Shown in pieces: positions 9,101 to 18,822 of a stretch of DNA of 25,466 bases. The position numbers and the translations under genes were made by a program. The number at the start of each line of letters is the position of its first letter. Position 1 is the stretch's first letter. This stretch comes from Paracamarosporium sp. OC-R06-R3 (lineage: Eukaryota > Ascomycota > Dothideomycetes > Pleosporales > Didymosphaeriaceae): NCBI GenBank assembly GCA_019828545.1, contig JACVRA010000651.1, forward strand, positions 3,244 to 28,709. The letters run 5' to 3'. Below the pieces are notes generated by a model. It was not told where the DNA came from, ran no database searches, and saw nothing but the letters and a program-made list of their open reading frames with translations.

Positions 9101-12100
9101 TTGGGCTGCATTGCTCTGCCGCAGGACATTCTTCAACATTACAGAACCAGACGCTGTGATGTCAGAGAAAGATTTATCAACATTTGTGCAGGCATCATTG
9201 GCTCTTCAGGAAAACCTCGTTATGGACTTGATCAAGCTGCCGCCAGTCCTGAAGAGGATGTTGATTCGAGACACTAAAATAACGTACAAAATCAAATCAC
9301 CCTTACTACGGTCCATAAGAGTCCACCCTCGGAGTATTGGCATGGCTATTAACACATCATGGGCGGAACCGGGAAGTTCAGCCGGGAAATCTTTCGATGC
9401 CTGGCGGCAAGTCTCAACCATACATGATCGATGGGTAGTTAGCGTTATGAAGAGTTCGACGAAGTATCCAGCAAACACACAAGTAGTTCACTACAACTTT
9501 ATCGAGGGTCACTTACTGGTCGATGGTAAGCCCTTAGGAAGGCTTCCGCGCGATATTCGAGAGTCACATGAAGTGCGGCAGCTCTTCGGTAACCAACACC
9601 TTCTTACCTTCCCGTCTGCTGAGTTCGAGATGTCGTATGTCCTTGCATCGCGGATAAGCAATCACGAGATACACTTTGGGTTTCGGAATGGACACATCAT
9701 CATCCGCGCTTGGACTAGAGATGAGCTGCTGGAATATATTCCCGCTCACATTTTCGTCGGACCTGAGACTGTTGACCTTCCGAATGGACTCATTTCAGAT
9801 TGTGCGCATTGGTTGAATCTGGACACGGGGTGCCTTGAGATCCGACGCAAGCCTGTCCTATGGAAGACAAGGATAAATGACTGGAGAATCGATCTCACCA
9901 AACGGCAGGCTCATCGGAGCAACCGAACGCTATTGATAGACCCTAATTCTTCTCTTTCCAAGAAAATTGCCGATGTTTTTCGTCATTTTGAAGACTCACG
10001 CAAGATTACCATCTTTCAGCCTGTCAACTCAAGGGGAAAGCTATCTGTCGAGCTACGCCATTTGGAACTGTCGTTTTTCGTGAACCCAAAGGGACTTCTC
10101 CAATGTCGAGAGCTAAACGAAGAAATTGATCCCAATCAAGACGCCGGTACACTATATGGTTTCGAGAGCAAAATTGTATTGCGGGATATCGCAAACAGTA
10201 GCCGCCGCAGCGTGATCGCTCCATTTGGAGCGATATCTTCTACACGCCGTGGGATGCACGTGGCCATCCGAGCGGCTGGCAGCACTGATTATGCGAAATT
10301 TGGAATTGACGATGTACTCGGACGCTTGTCATGCCCTCCCGAGCCGCGAACTTTATATGCAAAAGCCCAGTTTCATGCATATACATCATTTGTCATACCT
10401 GATCCCTTGACTGGTCGCACCGGCACCGAGGAAGCATTGCACATGCTCCAATCGGGGAATTGTCAACCATGGGAACCATTGGGAGCTGCAGCAATCAACA
10501 TTCTCGAAACAATTGCAAACCTTAGCCCAAAGCGAGAATACTACCCGGAGCACAAAAAAGCACTGCAATCTGTCTCCTAGAATGCAAAGCTTACCATCAC
10601 CGTTCAACACGATGCATACGAAGGACTCGCGCAGAAGATAATCCATAAGTCGGACCGTCTTCGAGTTTTTGCTAAAAGTTCAGTACACGATGTCGACATT
10701 AGTGTATACATTCCCTCACACCTTCGGAAACGGGGCCTTGCGCAGCGCCGCATCTATGAACGCAATGTTGGGAATACGATTGGGGCAGCAGCTAGCGATC
10801 GGATATACAGATCTCGTGGCCAGCAGGTCAATTCGGTGCAAACACGCAAAGTCTATTGCATTGCAAACCTATTCCAAAAGACACCCTTTCAGATTCACAC
10901 TCATCGAGAGCTTTCTGCGATGTTACAGGACTGGCAGCTTATCGGCGGGTTCCACGGGGTGCATCAAGCCGAGGTTGCGAGTCTGAGCGACCTGGTTGAG
11001 AAGAACGTCGATGAGCAGTGGGGCAGTATTGTGAATATCTGTCGCCAGTCCGATCTTGACGAACCATATGGCTTGATTTTTCGCCTTAGTCTCATGTCGC
11101 TCAATCCCACAACTGACCTGGACACTATCAAGATCCTGGCAGCGTTTGCGTCTCTACCGACGTTGAGAAACTCAATACCGCCATCCTGTCCTTCATTCAA
11201 TCGGTTCAAACTTAATGAGTCACCCTCTCTACAGTCCCTCTTTAGTTTAATATCTGCCGATTTACCGGGGACGCACCGGCGAATGCAGACAAGAGCCGAA
11301 ATAAAGCATCGAAGGACATGTGAAACTGAGGGAAAACGGTTAGCACAGCACTTCCTTAATCAATGGCCACGCAAAGACGTCAACGTGAACGGTTTCTAGT
11401 GTCCTTTGATGTAGGGCTTGCAATGGAGCGTGTCGTCCCTGAGTAGGAGCGTCTGCATTCAAACTTATCCCTATCAGAGTACATAATTCAGGTGCAGGAT
11501 GTATTGGAGGATCATAAGGCACGGAACGATGTTTCCTATCCCGAAGCTTTGGATTGGGTACAAGAACCATTTCGAAGGAAAACGCATGATCCTATCGTAC
11601 CGTCAGCTTTGGGAGATCTTCTCATTAAATCGCTGGCAGTACCTTTAGGACACCAGCTTTGCGAGCTACTACCACCTAATGACATTAAGCTTCCTACTGG
11701 TACGATGAAGGATACGAGAGCAAGGATGACAGCCAGGGAGACCGTTGAACTACGGAATATCCTTTCCACTTTTGCGCAGGTATCGAACCCTCTCCGCCAG
11801 CAGTATGCGCTTGATCTCAAGATGAGCCTTGACGCCCTGGAGAAGATCAGCAATCAGACACAAGTTTTGCATACCGCTCCGAATATCGCAATCAACGCAA
11901 AAGGCATACAAGGTCTTCGTACGATGGTAGCCACGCACTTGTCTCAAATCCATGAAGCTTTATTTAATAATGACAACCGCTTCTCATGGCTAGACCTCGG
12001 AAACCTCCTGCCTTGCGCGACGTCGATCACGCTTTTGCAGCAACTGCGCTCGAGCTCGTCTTTCAAGTATGGGGATTTCGTACAAGAGGCGATTGTAGCA

Positions 12101-15100
12101 CATGGCGTTCTTATCACAAAGTTGCAGCGACTAATGCGGATTCACCATGCCCTATGTCATGAAAAAGCTAAAACTCTTCAAGAGGAGCTTGGAAATTCCG
12201 GTCATGAGAATTGGAACCCATTAGAATGGCCGGACTGGCTCCTCTTAGAGATTGATAGTGATATTTTGATCCGTCAGGAGCAGGTTGATGTTGCACATGC
12301 AATAATCACACCTGCATCGAGGGAAAACACGGTATTGCAATTGAACATGGGTAAAGGTAAGTCGAAAGTATTGTAGACAAAACGCACTCTCTGATAATGA
12401 TCACTAGGCAAGACATCGTGTATTGTTCCCATGGCAATGGCGGTAATAGGAGACGGCAATCAGCTATCGCGTCTCATTGTACCGAAACCATTGCTTTTGC
12501 CGACCGCGCAAATGATTCAGTCGCGCCTCGGAGGCTTTGTAGGTCGTGAGATACGACACATTCCTTTCTCCCGCAGGACTAACATTAGCCCGCAAACACT
12601 TCAGCTCTATGAAGACCTCCATCGCGAAATTTTAGATAATCAGGGCGTTGTGCTGATCGCGCCTGAACATCTTCTCTCCTACAAGCTTTATGGTCTTCAA
12701 CATCTTGCCAGCTCCAATATAGAGACTGCACGCAAAATGCTCGAGTTCCAGACATATCTCAACTCGATTTGCCGTGATATCCTCGACGAGTCGGACATTT
12801 CATTAGCGGTAAAGACTCAACTAATCTATCCGAGCGGCAAGCAAACTACAGTGGATGGACACCCGCACCGCTGGCAAGTAGCGCAATCGTTGCTATCACT
12901 CGTCAAAGATCATCTGCCAGAGCTTGTGCGCAAGTTTCCGCGCAACATTGAAGTTCTGGAGCGTGGTCAGGGTTATCCGATGATATAAATACTTCACACA
13001 GATGTAGAGGAAGATCTGCACCGGCGCATAGTCGATGACATATGTACCGGAAGGACATCATTTCTTCGCTCCGCAGACAGTATCTCGGAAAGTTGCGGTG
13101 AAAATCTGCGTAAATTGTTGTTGGAGAAGAACTTGGACAATGAATTGTTGGAGCGCGTGGCTGAATTGTTCACTGACGTGAATATTGCGTTTAAAACGCT
13201 GTTACTTATTCGAGGTCTGCTGCGCAATCGAATACTTCTTCTTTGTCTCAGAAAGCGCTGGAACGTACAATATGGGTTGCACCCTAAGCGAGATCCGATG
13301 GCAGTGCCTTTCGAAGCAAAAGGCGTTCCTTCCGAGCAAGCTGAGTTTGGACACCCTGACGCCGCGATTCTTTTCACTTGCTTGGCTTTCTATTATACTG
13401 GTCTTAGCCTGTTCCAATTCCGCGAAGCTCTTCGCCACATTCTGGCATCATACGACCCTGCTAGCGAGTATGATAGGTGGACTAGCAGTTGCGATTCGCT
13501 TCCGGAGGCTTTGCATCATTGGAACATTATCAATTCCGATGACAATGACCAGGTGGAGGAACTCTGGAAGCATTTTCGAACGAACAGAACCGTGCTAGAC
13601 CATTACATGAACCACTTTGTGTTTCCAGCGCACGCCAAACAGTTCGACATCAAGCTGCAGGCTTCTGGGTGGGATCTACCCTTGTTTTTGCGAACAGAAC
13701 CCAATAAGACACTCACACGTGCAAGAACCACAAGGTTTAGCGGCACTAACGATAACAAAATGATGCTGCCGCTCACTATCCAACAGTGTGATCTGCCAAG
13801 TTTGCACCAGACTAACGCTGAGGTGCTTACCTACCTGTTACAAGAACGAAACCGTAAATACCACCTTGTAGCTCGTGCTGGAAAACGATTATCTGAGACA
13901 AAATTCCTCGAACAACTGAGGGATAAGGACATTCGCATTCTCATTGATGCTGGTGCCTACATACTCGAAATGAGTAACGAAGATTTGGTCAAGGCATGGA
14001 TGGACATAGATACTAAGCCACCGGCAGCTGTATATTTTGGTGCTGACAACCGAGCATGGGTGCGATACCGTGGTACTAAGGGGCGAGTCCCTTTGCTAGC
14101 AACCCCGTTCGTCGACAATCTAGACAATTGCCTCGTGTACCTGGATGAAGCCCACACACGGGGAATAGATCTTAAACTGCCCCAAAATGCTTGTGGTGCG
14201 TTGACGCTTGCACTTGGGCAGACCAAGGATCATACAGTGCAAGGTGAGTTGTAAAACCTGACATTTGAGATATCAAAGCTGACTTTGCACGCAGCTGCCA
14301 TGCGGCTTCGACAGCTTGCAACTACGCAATCCGTTTGCTTCTTTGCATTTCCGGAAACCCATCAGTCCATTATCGACGTATGTGGGACGAAAGAAAACGA
14401 GAAAGTCGATTCTTCTCATGTCGTTCGTTGGTTGCTGGAACAGACGTGCCGCACGAATGAACAGCTCCAAACTTTATACGCCTCCCAAGGTATCGACTTT
14501 TGCAATCGCATAAACGCGGAATGGGAGAATGCAGCTTATCTCTCTGATGATCAGGACAGGAGGGCGTATGTAAAGGTGCTCCAACATCCTAAACAACAAA
14601 CACTAGAGCAGTTATATGGAAGTCGCACGGAAGTTGACCCCAGTTCATCTTCAATTCTGGCCATGTTACCACAGCTCCAAGCCTTCAAGAACAAGCTCAA
14701 CCAGTTACGCCTGTGTACACCGAACGCACAGAACTCCCTTCCCTCTGCACTGGAGGAGGTAGAACAAGAACGCGAGGTAGAATTCCAAGTTGAAGAAATG
14801 CGTGAGGTGCAAAGGGCTGTACATTACAAAGCGCATGTATTCCCTGGACTTCACCCTGCCATCTCTGGCTTTGTGGGTACTGGTCGTCTCTGTGGAGACG
14901 TGGGATATGAACACATATTTGATGCTGTATCACGCACGTCTATCGGCGAGAGGTTCGACATCGGAGGGACAGATTCCTGCTTGTTTGTTTCAGCAGAGTT
15001 TATGAAGACGATCAGGACAGATAAGAGTGACTTGATTGACAATTTTCTGGTGAGTTCACCGTCTGTTCCATCTTTTTAACATACTAATTATTTCATCAGC

Positions 15101-15711
15101 GTCCCATTGAATGGATCCTTTACAATCCTATCACCTTTAATGCACTCGTCATTATTGCCGAGGAAGCAGAAATTGTAATCCCTCAACTTCGCTCTCAATC
15201 TTTCCCCCCCAAAGTCCACTTCCTTACGTATTCGGCACCATTTACAAAGAAGATGCTACAATTCAGTACACTGCGATATTACTCTATGCCGGCACTTCAA
15301 AGCGAATACGTCATTCCGCAAAACCTTACTATTGAGCTCGGTATCTTCGCGGGTCGATTGTACGTGGAATACGAGGAATGTGCGCCTCTAGTGAAGTACA
15401 TCGATAATGCCAGCATCAGTAGGCGATCTGACGCAACCACGAGTGAAACAATCAGCTTCATTCTAGAATGGCTTTCCCTTCGTCGAAGAGGTCAGGACAT
15501 TATGCACACCCCACTTGGCTATGTGTGCCAGGGTCGTCCGCTTGATAGCGAGCATGCATTCTTCGTGAGCCATCGTGCCGTTGGTAAAAGTGTGGTCGAA
15601 TCATACCGCACCAACGGAGCCGTCACTGAGGCGCAAGAAGATGAGGACGAGGACGAAGATGAGAAGTGGTATGACGTAGAAGAAAGCTTGCCTTGTATTG
15701 GATCTAGCTAG
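6164..15711 (+). pseudogene. Giant DUF6606-DUF3638-DUF3645 protein gene, broken by stops and a frameshift
   Basis: The five exons are 6164-6492, 6557-12356, 12408-14243, 14295-15049 and 15100-15711, about 3,110 codons, matching this fungal family. Introns are 64, 51, 51 and 50 nt with good GT-AG and branch signals. DUF6606 starts at residue 1 (VFLEVFNHLVLPPQLP, LLLHIAEQNAALIVR, VVFEAFEISP, GRAHYKFL). DUF3638 carries a P-loop, LNMGKGKTS, formed across intron 2 near residue 2041. The short DUF3645 is at about 2323-2355 (WNVQYGLHP, AEFGHPD), and a DEAH box (YLDEAHTRGIDLKLP) lies near 2622. The C-terminus is acidic. The family is unexplained; P-loop plus DEAH suggests an NTP-driven machine. Lesions are in-frame stops at 6795-6797 (TAA), 7980-7982 (TGA), 10578-10580 (TAG), 11444-11446 (TAG) and 12986-12988 (TAA), plus a one-base loss (or two-base gain) near 11397. 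Family similarity continues in frame on both sides of each stop, and none sits in a plausible intron. Confidence 0.9.
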
Positions 15712-16236
15712 ATTTACTTCTATGAATTTGTTCTATTTATATCTAATCAGAATGCGATTCGATATTGCATTGTGATCTGTTGTACCGGTCAGTGCCTACA
15801 CAGCCTGAGCTTGCTGATTATTTCGACCTACTTTAGGTTGCATTTAGTGTTAATCGAAGGTATTGCAATTCCATATCTTATAGACTTGACTACATAGCAT
15901 TATAACCTATATAAAATATTTCACTTCTTTAAAGTATACCTCCTTACCACTCTTATTACATTATATATTTATAATAGATCTAAGGAAGACTATTGATAAG
16001 TAGAACTATAGAAAATTATAAATCAGTAAAAGTATAGCACTTAGTGCACAGCTCTAACTAGAGAGCTTAGGGGTGACCTACCAAGTTCAACACCAGGCCT
16101 AACACCCACCTAGTATCTAGTAAAAGCTCTGTTAAAGATAATTAATAATAAGAGAATAAAGAAATAGAAAGCTTTCTTGAACGCTTTATGATAATATAAC
16201 ATGTCCGGGAGCCATTGCAACAAGTATCATTGATAG
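15712..16236. other. AT-rich gene-free stretch next to repeat copy 2
   Basis: From about 15830 to 16230 the sequence is strongly A/T-rich with many TA and AATA steps and no open frame of note. This is the look of RIP-degraded repeat DNA. It runs directly into repeat copy 2. The first 100 bases presumably contain the 3' end of the giant gene's transcript. Confidence 0.6.
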
Positions 16237-16572
16237 GCCGCTCTGGCGCGCTACTTCGAGAACGCCCCGCCGGTACATAGATGGAGAACATTTTTAGGGC
16301 ACGAGTCTCTCTTCTATCCTTTGTATATCTACATTAATAAATTAGGCTAGAATAAAATAAAAGTTATTACTTACTATATACTTAATAATATTTGTTCTAA
16401 TGCTACAATTACTATTTCCTTTCTAAATATATATAGCTTACAGCTTATAATTATGCAAGGATGGCAATCGCGAGAATGGCTCTAAACCTTAGCAGCGCAA
16501 TATAAAATTGATCTGGAATTCTTTCATCGACACCTTGACTTCATTGAAATGGGTAGCTACTTTGATCTTCCC
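16237..16572 (+). repeat. 336-bp dispersed repeat, copy 2, RIP-mutated
   Basis: Same length and orientation as copy 1 at 4575-4910. In 16320-16440 nearly all differences from copy 1 are C to T or G to A in this copy, often at CpA/TpG (acatcaacaaa in copy 1 reads acattaataaa here). In 16450-16510 this copy is the less mutated one. The repeat ends at tttgatcttccc, inside the first codons of the open frame of the neighbouring CorA-like gene. Confidence 0.85.
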
Positions 16573-17583
16573 GCTTTACCGTCCACATGTCAGAACCTTT
16601 GGCTGATTCGCATAACTACAATCTGCAAAAGAGAGCATCCTCTGAGTACTAGAGATGTTCAAGAGGGACGGAAGGGAAATCTCGAAGGTGTACACAAATA
16701 CCTGAATGCCATAAGGGCGAGTGAGCGCGTAGGAAGCTCCATTGTCCGTAGGCATGCCGTAATCAGCGAAACGACTCGCATCATCGAGCAAGATATTTCC
16801 TTCTGTGTGCAAAAACGGAGAACGGGTGGCTGGATTGGTAAGAATCTTTGGTGACGCCTTTGTTCATTTCCCGTCTGCTAACAAGAAATACACAAAGGTC
16901 TTATATGGCTCGATAACGGAAGGCCATTCGACGAAGATGATAAAGTACCATGGCTAGACAAACCTCGCGGTCAATACTCTGCATACGATCCCTACGTACC
17001 TGTCATTCAGCATGTAGCGAAGGTGGCATTGAACCCGCCAGACGCGGATGTCTTCGACGTGTCCGATTCGGCAAAGCCAACCACTGCCCAACAGTCCCAC
17101 ATTTCAACCCAAGCATCACAAAGCACACATCGGCTCGCTGAGCAGTATGGGGTTATTCTCAACCGAAACCTAATGCGGATAGATGCCCTTTTTGCACTCA
17201 GCGAATTGTTCACTGTGGCACTCTGTTCCGAGAGTCAATTTTTGAACATGATTCAGTTAGAGATTAAAACAAGAACACGGTCGTTTGTTAGCCAAGAAGA
17301 AGCGTGTATTCTTACTCTCTCTTATTGCAAAGGACTGCTGGAAGAACATGCTGACTATCTCCGCGAGATGTCAACTCTGTTAAAGACCGAAGAGTGTAAT
17401 GGATGGCCAAAGGCAACGGACCCAAATGACCTCGCAACTCGGGAGGCAGTTTCTAGAGCACTCCGTAAGGATTGCAAATATCTTCTCTATCGATGCTCGG
17501 TCCTTGCCGATAGGGCAGTGGACGGCGCAGACTTCATCCGGAACTACGCTATGCTTCATGCTTCGGAAAGATACATCTCTTAA
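16549..17583 (+). pseudogene. CorA-like protein gene, truncated before the membrane domain
   Basis: Exons are 16549-16837 and 16898-17583, joined by a 60-nt GT-AG intron with a CTAAC branch, giving 324 codons. Blocks resembling fungal CorA-like proteins are GWIGLIWLDNGRPFDEDDKVPW (split by the intron; a loop rich in Trp and Asp), RIDALFALSELFTVALCSESQFLNM, and a helical run ending FIRNYAMLHASERYIS. In intact relatives the last block continues as SQAxxVxKLT into two transmembrane helices. Here a TAA replaces the expected Gln codon, the frame then reads AKV, and family similarity stops. At the 5' end the first eight codons lie inside repeat copy 2, so the true N-terminus is probably missing too. 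A product would lack the membrane anchor. Assignment to the CorA-like family is moderate; the truncation follows from it. Confidence 0.6.
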
Positions 17584-17983
17584 GCAAAGGTTTATTGGTC
17601 AGAGAAGAATCTACAAATGAGGTGATGTTAGGGTGGTGGTTTAAGCGCGATAATAAGCGATTTTCTACCTCGCCTTCGCCTGCTCTTACCGTTTTGCAGA
17701 GGTAGACATGCTGTGTTTTGATGTTCTGGACAATGAAGATCCCCTCGTTAAAGCTGCCACTCACTCCGGATACTTGCTTGATGATATTGTATTGGGCGTC
17801 AAGGAGGCTTTGGCCTTTATCATCTTGTTGGGTTAGGGATCGTGGCCAGGATGATGTAGAAGGAAATTGCATAGTCCACTGTTTGCGGAGGAGTGTAAGT
17901 TTTGTGTTTGGAATGCTGGCGAAACATTTAACGTCTTCTTTTGTGATCTGTACTGTTTGTAACTCGCGTATTTGAAGCGCCAT
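17549..17983 (-). pseudogene. Protein kinase N-lobe fragment
   Basis: The frame begins at an ATG (17983) and runs 144 codons. After about 70 variable residues comes a kinase-like start: YNIIKQVSG, a poor glycine loop (GVSGSFNEGIFIVQN), a beta-3 lysine in VYLCKTV, a helix-C glutamate in GEVENRLLSRL, and NHHPNITSFVD, as in fungal Ser/Thr kinases. Similarity fades after this strand, at about 17620. The hinge, catalytic loop (HRD), DFG and the whole C-lobe are absent from what follows. The frame ends overlapping the CorA-like frame tail to tail by 35 bases. It cannot encode an active kinase. Either the gene was cut by a rearrangement or its 3' part was lost. Confidence 0.6.
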
Positions 17984-18317
17984 GTCAAAGAAGGTGTAGA
18001 GGGGTTTGCGTGAACACTACTCTCAATTTTGGATTATCAGGATTACAGCGCTGCGTAGCGGTTTATTGTCATTCATTGAGGCTTTTTATACAGATTCCTG
18101 AAATGAGGTATAACAAAGAACATCATGACTACGGAATCGAGTTTTTGGATCGTTATATTTCTCTTTTGTTGTCTCAGCCTACTTGTATGCTTGCACGAAT
18201 GTTTCGCAATGCTGAAAGAATTATCGTCGAGAAGAACATACCTAAAAGAAGCCTCACTATCATCGTGCATTATGTTGTTCTGTACTATGTACTGACTTTT
18301 CCGCCACCGTTAGTAAC
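17984..18317. other. Short intergenic stretch
   Basis: This contains the presumed upstream region of the kinase fragment. A plus frame at 18010-18339 and a minus frame at 18073-18270 are open but show no recognisable feature. Confidence 0.35.
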
Positions 18318-18605
18318 TCAAGTCTGTAGTGCGGCTTGATATAGCATCACTTGGCTAAGGAGAAATCGCTTCTGGATTTTCGTCATACACCACATCCATA
18401 AGTTGTCCATGGTGAGTGCAACATGAAAACTTGTAACTGTAGTCTCACCGAAAAGGCTACTTCCAGCGATAACGCCCGAGTCTATCGCACTATTGGTGCA
18501 TGCCCTCCATGCAGAAGCCCAATCAGCGCTAGCCACCAGAATGTCACTATTTCGTGTTTGAAGCACGACGAGAAATAAAAGGAAAGTCAGCGTGGACCCA
18601 TGCAT
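18318..18605 (-). CDS. Possible small secreted protein
   Basis: A 95-codon frame opens with an ATG at 18605. The N-terminus (MHGSTLTFLLFLVVLQT) is a fair signal peptide or membrane anchor, followed by a polar Ser/Ala-rich segment with cysteines. A GTGAG that could be a splice donor lies inside the frame at GSSLFG, so the true C-terminus may differ. No family is recognised. It sits between two pseudogenes and could itself be a remnant. Confidence 0.25.
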   Translation of the reverse strand: MHGSTLTFLLFLVVLQTRNSDILVASADWASAWRACTNSAIDSGVIAGSSLFGETTVTSFHVALTMDNLWMWCMTKIQKRFLLSQVMLYQAALQT

Positions 18606-18822
18606 GCCGAGCGGAGGGAAGACTGGGATGCCGGTTGTAAAGGTTTATTATCCCAATTTCTAGTGAACGAAGACGCTCTAGGGCAGTCTCTAGTTCCAAA
18701 GCTCCTTGAGTGGATTTAACTTGTCACGATTATTTCCCGCAGAGAACGAGATTCAGATGGGCTCATTGACATATTTGACATTGATATCTTCTTATCTGGG
18801 GACCCTTCCACTGATAACAATG

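Noticed and set aside
7520..10224. Minus-strand open frames within the giant gene
   Set aside because: Antisense shadows of the coding strand with no motifs.
6797..12988. Explaining the in-frame stops of the giant gene as unrecognised introns
   Set aside because: Around each stop the flanking codons keep family similarity, and no donor-acceptor pair of plausible length (more than ~40 nt) removes only the stop; for example the only pair near 6795 would be 19 nt.
6330..15079. The separate long plus-strand open frames inside 6.2-15.7 kb as individual genes
   Set aside because: They join into one continuous family-length protein; the ATGs are internal methionines and the breaks are stops, one frameshift or normal introns.
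4575..16572. The two 336-bp repeats as LTRs of one retrotransposon
   Set aside because: The DNA between them holds a cellular gene family, with no reverse transcriptase, integrase or gag, and no TG...CA ends or primer-binding site are visible.
16576..16812. Minus-strand open frame with kinase-like words (GNILLDD, ADYG, then GSDMW after a possible intron)
   Set aside because: It could be a kinase C-lobe relic, and a kinase N-lobe does lie upstream on the same strand. The plus strand, however, has a continuous frame with a well-formed intron leading into a CorA-like block. I favour the plus strand, but a profile search should decide.
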